A stretch of DNA of 64,000 nucleotides from Sweltsa coloradensis (Eukaryota; Arthropoda; Insecta; Plecoptera; Chloroperlidae), in contig JAMZAV010000025.1 of the NCBI GenBank assembly GCA_024449915.1, positions 436,001-500,000 of the forward strand. Reading direction: 5' to 3'. Made by a program: the position numbers and the translations under genes. Each line of letters opens with the position of its first letter. The stretch's first letter is position 1. Positions 1-11,600 of the stretch are shown here, one piece after another. The notes beneath the pieces are model-generated. The model had not been told where the DNA came from. It made no database searches and was given only the letters and a program-made list of their open reading frames with translations.

Positions 1-207
1 CCATTTCCACACATAACTTAAGTGTTATGAATTATAAAAAACAAATGTGAGGAGTCTTCGAGAATGTTTCACGTGTTGTCTACCTCCAGCAGTTTTATGA
101 ACTAACCTTAATTAGTTTTATCAATGGTGATATGTATATTTTATACCTAAACATGATTTTCATTTAAATAATAATTTCATCACAAAACAACTTGTAGTTC
201 TCAAGTT

Positions 208-367
208 CTAGTTGATCCTTGGGCTGTTGCGTTGAGTTGATGATGAGGTATATAGTGCCTCATCATCGACACCACCCAAGGGTCATCCAGAACTTGATAC
301 TACTACTAGTTGATCCTTGGGCTGTTGCGTTGAGTTGATGATGAGGTATATAGTGCCTCATCATCGA
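208..367. repeat. Direct repeat pair, 62-bp unit
   Basis: A 62-bp unit occurs at 208-269 and again, almost unchanged, at 306-367. Each unit carries its own small inverted repeat (GATGAGG ... CCTCATC). The second copy runs straight into a tRNA-like segment, so the unit may be the 5' part of a SINE. Confidence 0.8.
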
Positions 368-493
368 TGGCACGTTAAGCCGGAGGTTTTGGGTTCAAAT
401 CCCAGTCAAGGCAAACTTTTTCGACAACTGCTATGAATCAATGAGGATGATTCATGTCCTTAAAGCAGGCTTATGCTTAAAAACCTTATATTC
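368..493 (+). repeat. tRNA-derived SINE, family 1 (partial)
   Basis: The segment has a pol III B-box-like motif (GGGTTCAAATCCC) after CACGTTAAGCCGGAGG and a non-tRNA body ending in AAAAACCTTATATTCAT. A fuller copy with the A-box half lies at 45508-45660, and an isolated A-box half (TTGGTAGAGCTATGGCACG) lies near 655-682. No intact cloverleaf is visible, so a functional tRNA is unlikely. Confidence 0.65.
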
Positions 494-866
494 ATACTAC
501 CCACTCATGGAAGATGAGATGTGATTGGATTTATCCATATGATCTTTCAGATTTGACAGCTATACATTGCAGTCTTCTGTTGGATTTATGTCATGGAAGT
601 CAACAGTCACAACAAATAGCAGTTTAGTAAAGGTTTGTTCTGTAGTCCCGCTAGCTTAATTGGTAGAGCTATGGCACGTTAAGCGATTTCCTCAAAATTG
701 ATGTATACACATAACACAACTACCCTCCCTCACAAGTTTCATTTCAACCTCTGCTTCGTTTAGCTTTCACTTAGCTCGGTGATTTATCCAGGTGGTCCAT
801 TCTTACAATGTGGCATCCAATTTGAATACAAAATTAACGTTAACATTAACAAAAATTGAATTATTT

Positions 867-1140
867 CTAGGAAACGCTCAGTTGGACGCGTTGATAAGCG
901 AGCACGTGCTATAGCTAGACCCACATTGCACATTTTTTTTAAATTTTTAAAATTTGCGACGTTCGCTGTCCACGGGGCCATGTTTCCAATATTATTTATT
1001 ATTGCCAAGGTATTTGGGTAAACCCGTGGGTAAACCTTTACTTTGTGGATAAAATCCACTGCCATCTAGAGGACCTTGACATCATATCCTTGGGAAAACT
1101 ATTTTAACTCTTTGGTAACAAATTAATAATACTCTGCTTC
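867..1140 (-). mobile_element. Helitron-like family B, 3' part
   Basis: Reverse complement of the terminal part of 39345-40061. The terminus reads CTAG with an ACGC/GCGT stem just inside, as in the other Helitron-like copies here. Two more minus-strand pieces of the same element lie at 3170-3392 and 5151-5335, so this is one old copy broken by later insertions. Confidence 0.6.
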
Positions 1141-1154
1141 CTCGATAGTATCTA

Positions 1155-1172
1155 GGGCGACGATCGTCGCCC
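1155..1172. other. Perfect 18-bp palindrome
   Basis: GGGCGACGATCGTCGCCC is fully self-complementary, with a GATC core and three CpGs. Nothing around it explains it as a terminal repeat. Confidence 0.7.
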
Positions 1173-1398
1173 GGCAGACAAGCGCATGCGACTGCTTAGG
1201 CGACACGAACTCCAGCCCTATATACAGTTACTAGAGTTGGGGGGTTTTCAGCTATCTGCACACGCCGCCCCGAAAGAGTTACAGTCTTGAAACTCAGTAT
1301 ATGACCTGGTATGTGGTCCATGACATACCAAAAAAGAAATCAACCCGATCCGACAACTCGTTCTGGGTTAAAAAGGGCTCTCAACACCGTCAAATTCC

Positions 1399-1441
1399 TT
1401 TCGGCTGGCTGGCTGGGTGACTGGCTGGTGGCTGGCTGGCT
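1399..1441. repeat. (CTGG)n microsatellite
   Basis: Interrupted run of GGCTGGCTGG units, partly TGACTGG. Simple sequence. Confidence 0.8.
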
Positions 1442-1469
1442 AGGAGTTCTCCGCAGAGATTAATTTAGC

Positions 1470-2640
1470 CTACAGAGAAAATGGTAAATCTTAGAACTAT
1501 GAAACTTGGACCACACTTAGATGTACTTCAGACGCAGTGACGTTTGCTTTCAAAACCAAAATCGGGTAACAGGGACCGGAGAAAATCAAAATTTGGATGA
1601 TAATCAAAACGCGTAATTTCCAAGGCGTGGTTATTTGTACAAACTTGAGATTAAACATGCTCTTAACCATTATAAATATCTTGCGCCCAAAACACAAGGG
1701 GCTAAATTTGGGGATGACCATGGACCCAAAAATGACAAAACACATATCTGAACTTTAAGAAATGAATCATTCAAAGAAAACGCTACAACTGAGATGTTTC
1801 AAACGTGGAATACATTTTGATATCTCTCATTCTTTATCACTTTTGAATATGGAAAGCAAAATTGGGTAACGGGTACCGGAGAAAATCAAAATTATCAAAA
1901 GTAGGTAATTCCGTACTCTTATGAATAATACGCTATACTGAGAAAACGGTTCATCTTAGAACTTTGAAACTTGAGCCACACTCAGATGTACCTCATATAA
2001 CCAAAACCGGGCAATTGGGACCGGGAAAAATCAAAATCAAAACGCGTAATTACTCAGGCGTAGTAATTTGTACAAGCTTGATCTTAACCATTATAAATCG
2101 TATGGCTCGTTGGTCTTGTTGTTAGCGTATCTGCTTCCAATGCAGAAGGTCCAGAGTTCGATTCCCGTCAAAGTCAGAAGTTTTTTAACTTCTGATTTGG
2201 ACTTAAGTCCATCAGTTCGTGTCTTAGGAGTTTGTAAACGGTGACTTTAGAGCCGTCCTTGCAACGAAGCACATAATAAATTCAGAGTTGTTCTGAATCG
2301 GCCTTGTTGATTCTGGCGTTGATTCGCGGGTGTTCGCACTGTCCATACCACTGATTGCTATATTTCCTATTAAAAATATCGATCTTTGGTTTGTTATCGC
2401 TCACTCGTCGATTGCGTCGGGGCCTACAGGGTAGGCTCAGTCGCTTTGATTTACTGTCCCCCACTGAAAATCAGTTATATAACTGAGTGAGTAGACTCTA
2501 AATCCAATTTATTTATTTATTTATTTATTTATTTATCTAGTGCTTAAAACACAAGGGGTATCTTTGGGGGGGCCGTGGGCCCAAAAATGTCAAAAAACAA
2601 CTTTGAACTTAACAAATTTAATCATTCAAAGTCCATCATT
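1470..2640. repeat. Dispersed repeat in 2-3 tandem partial copies
   Basis: The block at 1470-1790 (CTTAGAACT.TGAAACTTG, GGGTAAC.GG.ACCGG, AAAACGCGTAATT, AAAACACAAGGGG, AATCATTCAAAG) is repeated in part near 1800-1920. It is repeated fully at 1925-2096 plus 2542-2640, where a SINE splits it. No protein signature was seen. Confidence 0.65.
2097..2541 (+). repeat. tRNA-derived SINE, family 2, about 440 bp
   Basis: The head has a tRNA-like stem-loop (TCTGC-TTCCAAT-GCAGA) and a B-box (GAGTTCGATTCCC). The body ends with CCCCCACTGAAAATCAG and a (TTTA)n tail. It interrupts the dispersed repeat between ..CATTATAAAT and TTAAAACACAAGG, a join seen uninterrupted near 1670-1700, which delimits the insertion. 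A second copy is at 45858-46262. Confidence 0.75.
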
Positions 2641-2683
2641 CACACCATGATAGCAAACGAACAACAAAAAGATGTAATATCCA

Positions 2684-3166
2684 ACCAAATACAAAAATTT
2701 GTAAAAAAAAAAAACGGCAGCCAAGCTCTCCTTCAAAAGTCTTCGGCTGTGAATGCTGTGAGATATAGAAGTTGAGCCAAGCTTTTTATTCTTTCTCCCT
2801 AGTTTCGCTTTGAAAATAAGTAAGATCATTTCGCCTGTTGACGAGCGCCAAGCCAACGATTTTTGTGGTAAAAAAGTAAAATTTTTAAACTCGAAATCAT
2901 AAAAAAAATTACTTGGCCATTGAATTTGGTTCATGGCCAAGATTTTTTTTTATGATTTCGAGTTTAAAAATTTTACTTTTTTACCACAAAAATCGTTGGC
3001 TTGGCGCTCGTCAACAGGCGAAATGATCTTACTTATTTTCAAAGCGAAACTAGGGAGAAAGAATAAAAAGCTTGGCTCAACTTCTATATCTCACAGCATT
3101 CACAGCCGAAGACTTTTGAAGGAGAGCTTGGCTGCCGTTTTTTTTTACAAATTTTTGTATTTGGAT
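2684..3166. repeat. Long near-perfect palindrome (foldback), arms about 235 bp
   Basis: Left arm 2684-2920 and right arm 2933-3166 are almost perfect reverse complements around a 12-bp spacer. The innermost pair is CTTGGCCAT/ATGGCCAAG. The same open frame therefore appears on both strands (2626-2940 minus, 2933-3175 plus); this follows from the symmetry and is not a gene. Confidence 0.9.
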
Positions 3167-3169
3167 GGA

Positions 3170-3392
3170 TTTTGATTACTTCTAGGTGGCAGTGCATAGT
3201 GGCCAGTAACCTCGTGCGACTTTTCGTTGTCATGGTAACGTTACTTTTGTTAAAATGTAATTTCCATCTACACTACTTATCAGATCAAAATAAAATTAAC
3301 ATATTCGTGACCGGACGGACATTCTTAATGATTTGGCCACCTCAGATTTTGTCGCCGTTTAGTTTGAAAAAAAAACTTTCGATTAACTTTAA
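3170..3392 (-). mobile_element. Helitron-like family B, middle fragment
   Basis: Reverse complement of about 39585-39790 (shared GTGACCGGACGGACATTCT and CGCCGTTTAGTTTG). It stops at the exact point where the family A copy begins. Confidence 0.65.
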
Positions 3393-5150
3393 TTGGATGA
3401 GCGAAGCGAAGACTTCAATTTCACTGACCCCTCAAAAAATTTAGCTTCAATGTTTTTTTTGTTTTGTTTGTTTGTTTGTTTTTCTATCTGTTTGTTCGCA
3501 CGCTACCGGGCAAACGGCATATGCGATCTTGATGAAAATTGGAGGGGACCTTCGAAGTCTCTGAACTTAGACCTGCCACGTTTTTTTGGTACAATCGAAG
3601 AAATATTTCTCATGATTATCGTACTTTTACGATTTTTAGTGCGATATTTTCGTGACATTTGGGCCGATTCTGACCAAACTGGTGGGGCTACAACTTCATA
3701 TTTCACATGGACATTAAAGGCCCAGTCCACTCTTTAAACACCATTTGAATTTTAAAAAGATTGAATGATATAGAGATCACAAAAAAATGCAACGAAATCG
3801 CCCAACAAGTTTTGAAGCTATTCGCGCTCCTTGTTGGCTGCACCCTTCCTAGCGATACGTCACTTGGCATGAGCTCGCCCGCATACCGATAGCCAGGTAG
3901 AGGGTTGGCGGAGCCCACCAGTGTCCGACGTTGCGACGTTCACGTCACGTTGCGATCGCCGATGTTGGCCGCTAGGTGTTCACATGCGATGAGCGACGTT
4001 CGGACTTTTAAACTACGATTATTTCGTTTTCAGACGTTTTCAAGTGTAGGCCTACACAAGTGCACAGAACAATAAAAGACTCGCTAAAATGCCACCAAGT
4101 AGCTCCATTCTTCGTTTTCGTAGATATTTACATCATTTTAGGCTTGTATGTTGAACTTCCGGCGACGTTCCGGCGTGGAAAATAGGAATCGGTTCTATTT
4201 TTGACGACGTCGGAAGGGGAGGGGCACGTCGCGTCGTCCCGTCACCTGATTGGTCGATAGCTCACTTCCCTCGTCGCAAACGTCGCGAACGTCGGCTTGT
4301 GAACCCACCATTAGGCGATCACTCGGGTAATGAAAACTTATAAGAAAACTGCATGTACCTTGTGCTTTAGTGTGTTCATATTTAGTGTTTCATATTTATG
4401 TTGTATATGTGTTGTTTTTTAAATCTTGTGACAATGGTGAACAAGTGTTGTGTCTATTCGGATGTATAGTAATGAGCGTTATAATGATCGTGGCATTTCG
4501 TTATATATAATTATCAATAAGACACGATTTCCTTCACTACAATAAACAGTAACTTTGCAAAATACATTGATTGAAAGAAATATACCATATGTATAATTTT
4601 TCCTATGTTTGTGTGATCCATGGTGTGATTGTCTCAACACGATACGGCCTGGCCTCCCTGTCCCTCGCGCAGTCATCGCTGTGACCGAAGGGTAGCAGCA
4701 GGTAGCGGGCGACCGGCCGAGCTCGTTTCTCTCCCCCAAGTGACGTCACACGTAGTCTTAGCACGAGGTAGTTCAAATGTAAATAAATCCGATTTCGTTC
4801 AACCGATTTTGAACATTCCTTTTTCTATGTAAGCCTACGTAGAACAGTACATGGAATAAAATAGCTGTTACGATTTCAAGACAAGACTGGGCCTTTAAGG
4901 TAATGGTGATGTATTGCTTTCTGAAAAAAAAAGTTGAAAAAGTTAGCCAGAATCCATAGAATAAAGGTTTTAATATGAGTTTTTTAGGTTTATAATAACA
5001 ATTAACAAGTACCGGTAACAATAGAAACTTGACTACAATCACCTACAATGCATTCAAAAAGTACTTGCAAAGGAAAAGTGGTCCTACGCAAACTAAAAAC
5101 TTACAAAAAAGCTCATCCATCAACGCGGCGGGACTTAAGAGTTTTCCTAG
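3393..5150 (+). mobile_element. Helitron-like family A copy, split by a TTAA element
   Basis: Starts TTGGATGAGCGAAGCGAAG and ends AGTTTTCCTAG. The flanks rejoin to the uninterrupted sequence preserved at the family B copy (39.57 kb, reverse complement), placing the insertion between A and T with no target duplication. It encodes no helicase, so it is non-autonomous. Canonical Helitrons begin TC; this family begins TT. Other copies: 12664-13060, 38491-39235, 40159-40669 and 51723-53494 (minus). Confidence 0.6.
3718..4894. mobile_element. TTAA-flanked non-autonomous DNA transposon (Kolobok-like?)
   Basis: The termini AGGCCCAGTC and GACTGGGCCT are 10-bp perfect inverted repeats flanked by TTAA (3714-3717 and 4895-4898). 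Sister Helitron-like copies lack the insert and read ACATTAAGGT at the site. A CpG-rich stretch inside (about 3920-4315) with repeated GACGTTCG/GCGACG words and a GAACCCACC end may be a further nested MITE. No transposase frame is present. Confidence 0.8.
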
Positions 5151-5335
5151 TGTAACTTTGTAACTTTTTGAACAATTTTGCCACAAAGCTAATGGCATTC
5201 AATCCAGATCGAAGCTTGCGTATGGTCCAAATTTCAACTCGATCCGAACCTCCGTTCGATCGTTATGGAGAGACATACAAAAAAAAACTGACTATTTTTT
5301 CCGGCAGAGTCAAATGGAAACGCTTGCTTAATTAT
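5151..5335 (-). mobile_element. Helitron-like family B, 5' fragment
   Basis: Reverse complement of about 39345-39560 (shared CCGGCAGAGTCAAATGGAAACG and flanks). It completes the broken minus-strand copy begun at 867. Confidence 0.6.
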
Positions 5336-5529
5336 AATTTTCACTCTTTTGATAACCTCCCTTTCCTCTTGAGATATATACGAATTGCATACATTGAGTA
5401 AATAACGATCTTATCACAACGTGTGACGCCTGGGGCAATATGTATTTGATTTTAAGGACTTTTATCTGTTTATCCGTTTCCTGTAACAAATTTAAGAAGT
5501 TCCACGAACATGACAATAGAGTATTCATA

Positions 5530-5644
5530 AAAAATATTGTCCTTTATCAAAACGTCAATAAGGATGGGCTAAAGTGAGAGGTGGCGAGACATTCTTCTGA
5601 TAACAAAGAACATACGAGTTTAGTGTGAAAATATCTTAGCTAGG
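5530..5644 (+). promoter_or_regulatory. Presumed 5' flank/UTR of the CCP-vWA gene
   Basis: No TATA box is visible. Two GATA-type words occur (TTATCA at 5544-5549, TGATAA at 5598-5603). An in-frame TAG at 5621-5623 closes the frame upstream of the chosen ATG. Regulatory meaning is inference only. Confidence 0.3.
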
Positions 5645-5693
5645 ATGAGCACCAAGTTGATAATCGTGGGTGCTGCCATTGCCTCTGTCATAG
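5645..5693 (+). CDS. CCP-vWA gene exon 1 (start codon, first half of hydrophobic segment)
   Basis: Encodes MSTKLIIVGAAIASVI plus one base. The donor is AG|GTGAGT. The ATG follows an in-frame stop. The link to exon 2, 14.9 kb away, rests on matching phase 1 and on the hydrophobic segment running across the join; no transcript evidence is available. Confidence 0.6.
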
Positions 5694-8600
5694 GTGAGTA
5701 TGGACTTTCCTATATGTCTCGCATACAATACAATACTCAGCATAATACAGCATACTAGACTCTAATACACGAGATTGCAAGCTTGAGCCTCGTGCAGGAT
5801 TTTGACTCACTAGGAAAATTCGTAAACAACGACAAGTCATACCTTTGATTTGTCTTCCAAGTTATCAAATTTCCTAGTTAGGCCCGTATGCACAGTCATA
5901 ACGTAGAACTGATGTGTACCTTAGGTTGATATTATTGATAATTCATTCAGTCGGGTAGTTACCTTGTGGTGTTGAGGTTCTACAGTGGCGGATACAGGGG
6001 GCGGTGGGGCCCCCCCATGATTCTTTAAAAATTAAGAATTTTTTTTTTTAAATTATTATTATTATTTTATTGTGCACGCACCAAATGCACTCTAAAAACC
6101 TGGTTTTTCAAAATTTTCGCCTGCGCCGCTATTTATTTAAAACTCCAAGTAAAAAACAACTTTCCTTTATGTTGTCAGAAATCATCAGTTTGCCTCTGAA
6201 ATGTGTCTGCATCAGTGTAATTCGATTTATTTAGTTGTCCTCCTTTGTAAATCATTTTTTAACTGAATAGGATAGACGTTTAATAAATAAATAAATAAAA
6301 TGCTAAATTGAAAATAAGATCAAACGTTAATAATTATGTTGCAATGTAGGCTAATGCTGTAAATTGTAAGCTCGACATGACGACAAAACAAATTGACGCA
6401 CACAAACTACATTGTTTCGGTATTGCATTCCGCCCACCACTTTTTTCTAAAACGCACCAAATGCACTCTAAAAACCTGATTTTCAAAATTGTCGCCTGCG
6501 GCGCTACCCCCGTGCGTCCGCGCTTAGTCCCTTTCCCACAACTGTACATGCACACGCAAATCGCCCCCCCCCCCATGATTATGTCCTAGATCCGCCACTG
6601 GGTTGGGTTCTAAGACTATTAGTAGAACCTCAACACCACATTGGACTATAGACTATAGATAGGTCTTGCTTTAGTTTCCTGTTATTTCATGGAAAATGCT
6701 GCTGAGTAAAACGAATCGTAGTATTAGTTTTTCATTCATCATCATTGTGCACTCGTCATGATTTACTTATTGGTTCGAAACTAGAAAATACAATGTATAA
6801 AGTGTTCATAATAAATGTCAAGTCTAGTATAAGATTGGCGTCGACTTGTTGGTCAAGGCAAGGTCAACTTCATTGTTTTGTCCAATTGAACATCGAAATC
6901 GACAATTGATGCCAATCCGCAATCATGAAAGAGTTCATTAATGAGTGTAGTTTACAAGCGAAAACTACAATTTGATTACTCAATGATAAACAGATTTGGG
7001 GTTTCTTCTACATTTTTGTGTGATTCTAGAATTCTAAAGCCCGTTCCGACTTCGGTCCGATGCCGTCCAAACTTTTGATCAAATCAAGAAGGCCACCGCT
7101 TACAATAATAATCAATACTCCTGACTTTTGGCCATAAATTCCAATCAACATCCTCTGCAGAGCGCTCACCTCACACAATGAGAGACCAATCTCCCGATCT
7201 CTTTGTAGAGGGTTAAGTAAACGTCGATCATCTCAACAGATTTGGATTGTAAATGTTATCCTCCTCAATTAAATAATTGAGCAGTGATTAGTGTGTGAGG
7301 TTACCCGAGGCCATAGTGAGAGGATTTATAGATAGAGCCTTGGGTGAGTGCTCTGCAGAAAATAATGATTGAGTCATTTATGGCCATGAACAAGAGTAAG
7401 GTATTTCTTTCTTCTTATCTAAGGCAGGGTGCGAATTGACCATGGAATTGACGGGGGGGATGGGGGGGATTTCCCCCTCTCTGGTAATTTCATCCCTGGC
7501 TCTGTTTTACTGAAAGGTATCCCTGTCGGGGATGGCTAAATCCCCACCTCTGGATTCCCATCTCATCTCATAACATATCAAGTAACTTTATCTCGTAACG
7601 TTAATAAATAATGCGTCAATTTACACATATTCCTTTCAAAATAATACCTCAGATTGCTTCTAATACCATCTTAAGGGCAATAATACCCCCAAATTTTTCC
7701 TCAGATCGCTTCTAAGGCCATCTCAAGGGCAATAATACCCCCAAAAAATTTCGCCTCCGGCGGCTGGGGCTTCGCCCCAGACCCCGGTTTTCCAGCGAAA
7801 ATACTTTTCTAAGCCATCCCCCCCTCTGCAAAGTCGTTAATTCGCACCCTGATCTAAAGTATGGTATATTGGCGCTGACCTTGGAGTTTGACGTAGACGT
7901 TAGTGACAGTGTGTAGTTTTAATCTTCTCTGTGCTCTAGCGACATTCACAAAGCGTTCTTCACAATTTCTTGTTATATTTGGCAAATTTGATATCAACAT
8001 TTTGAAACTTTATTCTTTACATGCGTAGGCTAAGTGTTTAGTTCACTTACATACACTGTTCAAAAAAATCGTCAAATTACTGCAAATGTTTATTAGTAAA
8101 TTTACTGCACGTATTCATTTTTTTTAATTTACTGGAAATGTTGTAGTAAACTACAAATTAGACGACAAATGCAGTAAAAAAACTAATCAAATTAGCTTAA
8201 GTTGAATGTACCATCAAATAAAATTAAGACAACGACTTCTTAAAATAAATGTTATCACAGTCTGGAACTTCGACGAAACTAATATCAAATATATTCCTAG
8301 ACAAATAGTTAATCAAACGAGTTAATTGTTGCAAATAAATACCGATTTTCTGTAAATTTACGGCAAATGATCACTTTATTCTACGGACATTGTTTTCAGT
8401 GTTCTTACTGCATATAACTTAGTTAGAATATTATCAAGTGTCATTAGTAAGTAAACTAAACTATATTACCAATAAAATCATCTACTTTCTGTAAATTTAC
8501 GGCAAATGATCACTTTATTCTACGGAAGTGGTAATCAGTGTTCTTACTGCATATAATAAGAATATTATCAATTGTCAGTTTATTTTATTTATTTATTTAT

Positions 8601-11600
8601 TTTATTTATTTATTTAACGTCTATCCTATTCAGTTATAAAAACTGATTTACAAAGGAGGACAACTAAATAAATCTAATTACATAGATGCAGACACAACAA
8701 TGAACTACATTTAAGTATATATTTGAAATAGTAATATTACAACAATGCATTAAATACTCAACAAATTTGATAACAAATAAAAAGGATATTAAATGCAATT
8801 TATAAATGAATCGAATATATAAAAAAGGGGGTGGGGAATTAAAAGAAAAGAAAAAGAAAATAAAAGAAAAAAGAAAAAAGGAAAGGAAAAAAGAAAAGAA
8901 AAAAAAGAAAAGGAAAGGAAAAAAGAAGAAAAAAAACATTAAAAAAGAAAAACGAAGAGAAAAAATGATTTATTAGGCGATCCCACTCAAACAAATATGA
9001 GGTTTGCCAAAAATCAGGAACAGCAAATCAGGGAGTAGGCCTAACCAAACTTTCGCAGAAGAAACCACCGAACGCGAATCTTTATTCTTTTGTTCAACAT
9101 CAATCTTGTGTCAAATCTTGATAACAATTTAGTACAAAAGATCTTGACTTTAATATATAATTATATCAGATATATAATTATTAAAATTGTTCAAGTCAAA
9201 AACTGATCACAGCAATGATACAGGACACCTAACTCAAGTTGCAAGTTCCACCAGTGGGCGGCAACCAGACAATCTAGGCAAAAAAAATATCAATTGAAAA
9301 TACATTGAATACATCAAAATAAAAAGCAATAATAAACAAACAAAGAGAACAGCAAAATCATAATAAGAACATATGAATATAAATAACTTTACATAAACAC
9401 AGTGAAAAATGCCCACAAATAATAGTAAAAATCAATTCTTCTTTGTTTTTCGATTCATTATCATTGCTTCAATTTTACTTTTAAATTGAAATATTCCTAG
9501 CTCAGTAAACTGGTTTTAAATATCATAAGAAATTGAATTCCAAAAGGATACTCTCTGTACAAGGAATGACTTTCTTAATGTTTCAGAATTTTAAATTTTA
9601 GGAACTTTCAAAGATTTTCATTAGAATAGATTTCTATCACGATCAACAAATTGAAAAATATTGGGTAAAATACCTGAATACATACCTTTCAATACTTTGT
9701 ATGTATTTACCAGTACGCTATATTCATTCTTTCCTCAATCGTGAAGCAATCAGATTGTAAATCTTGGCTTATAGGAATTGAATCAAACAGATGGTCAATT
9801 CTCTTCTGAAGTACAACATATTCGGTAGAAGGTAAAGTAGTAAAGTAAACTAAACTATGTCACCAAACAAATCATCTACTTTCTGTAAATCTACGGCAAA
9901 TGTTCACTTTATTGTACGGACATATTAATCAGTGTTCTTACTGCATTTAGTAAGAATATTATCAATTGTCAGTTGTAAATAAACTAAATTATTTCCCCAA
10001 AAAAATCAGCTATTTTCCCTGTAAATTTACGGCAAAGGGTTCACTTTTTTGTACGGACATTTTAATCACTGTTCCTACTGATATAGTATAAGAATATATC
10101 AATTGTCAGTTGTAAGTAAACTAAATTTATGTCACCCCCTAAATCATTACTATCGTAAATCTACGGCAAATGATCACTTTATTCTACGGACGTAGTAATC
10201 GGGTTCTTACTGCATACAGTTAGAATATTATCCATTGTCGGTTGTTAGTAAAACTAAATTTTTTCACCATCAAATCATTAACTTTCTGTAAATTTACGGC
10301 AAATGTTCACATTATTGTACGGACGATTAATCAGTGTTCTTATTGCATATAGTAAGAATATCATCCAATTGTCAGTTTTTAGTAAACAAAAACTATTTCA
10401 CCAATCAAATCATCTACTTTCTGTAAATACGCAAATGTTGACTAAAAAAAATAAATAATAATAAATAATAATAAATAAAAAATAATTTTGCAGCTTCAAA
10501 TAAAATGCGGGCCGACCAAAAATTTCCCTCAAAACAGTGAATCATAAATTGACGGTATGGTTATAATATTCAAACTTTTTAGGTCGTTAAATGTACTTCT
10601 ATTGGAATAATATTCACTTAAAAATGGACAGTTACCCAGACTTTAAAAGTACGAGAATTTGTTCTGAAGGGTAGATAAATATCACTTGGCAGACCGAAAC
10701 AATTATCCCTATGAAATTCTAACAATCGCCCAATATGGTTCCAATCTTCACCCCTTTAAGAGTTGTCAAAGTAATAATGTAATCATATTTTCATAATATT
10801 CTCTTTCTAGTGACCAGTTAACAGCGTTTAAAAGAACGATTATTCGACACAGAAGAGTAGATTAATATCTTTTATCACCATGCATGGCAGATTTCCGAAA
10901 GGACGAAATTTTCGACCCGAGAAGTACATTAATAATTTAAAATTAATTAATTATAGGCCTATCGTTATATTGTTATATAATATGAACCAGGAATCCGAAA
11001 CCCTACTTTTCGTATTGAATTCTCATTTAAAACATAACACATCTCCCAACATGATTTACTACAGACGCGCTTCAGGTATACGGTGTCTTGGTGTATTGGG
11101 TTTATTGACTAGGGACAGTGTATACTCTCTCTCCAGGTGTACCAGGTTCCCAGCCTCGCTGACTTCCGAGATTTTAACACCATGAAATTTATAGTAATAT
11201 TAATCTTCGTACTAGCTATCAAATGATGCTTTCCTTTCTTACAGAACTTCGTTACATTAGTTAAATTGTTAAATTAAATAATTGTAATGCTCCATTAATC
11301 CCTCTACAGGGGGAGAAATTTCAACCTGACGAAACTTAAATAATATTCGTACGGGGTCGAAATTTTTGCTGGATCATGTAGTCAAATAACTAAACATTTG
11401 CCGTAAAATTACGGCATATTGACTAGATTTTTAATTGCCAATATTAGTAAAAAAACGGAATAAAATGCTTTTATCATACCGGATCATGTAGACAAATAAC
11501 TAAACATTGCCGTAAAATTACGGCATGTGGACTAGATTTTTAACTGCCAATATTGAGTTTAAAAACGGAATAAAATGCCGTATTAATACTGGATCATGTA

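Larger units (their letters stand above)
8340..10445 (+). repeat. Tandem array, about 125-bp unit, 6-7 copies, interrupted
   Basis: The unit carries ATCTACTTTCTGTAAAT(T/C)TACGGCAAATG, TTCTACGGAC, GTGTTCTTACTGCATAT and AGAATATTATCAATTGTCAGT. Copies begin near 8345, 8480, 9870, 10000, 10135, 10265 and 10395. The gap 8576-9838 is a later insertion. Confidence 0.85.

Noticed and set aside
2626..3175. Matching open frames of 104 and 80 codons on opposite strands
   Set aside because: They are the two arms of one palindrome read in each direction; no domain and no start context.
8664..8939. 91-codon Phe-rich minus-strand frame
   Set aside because: Low-complexity polypurine tract read in reverse.
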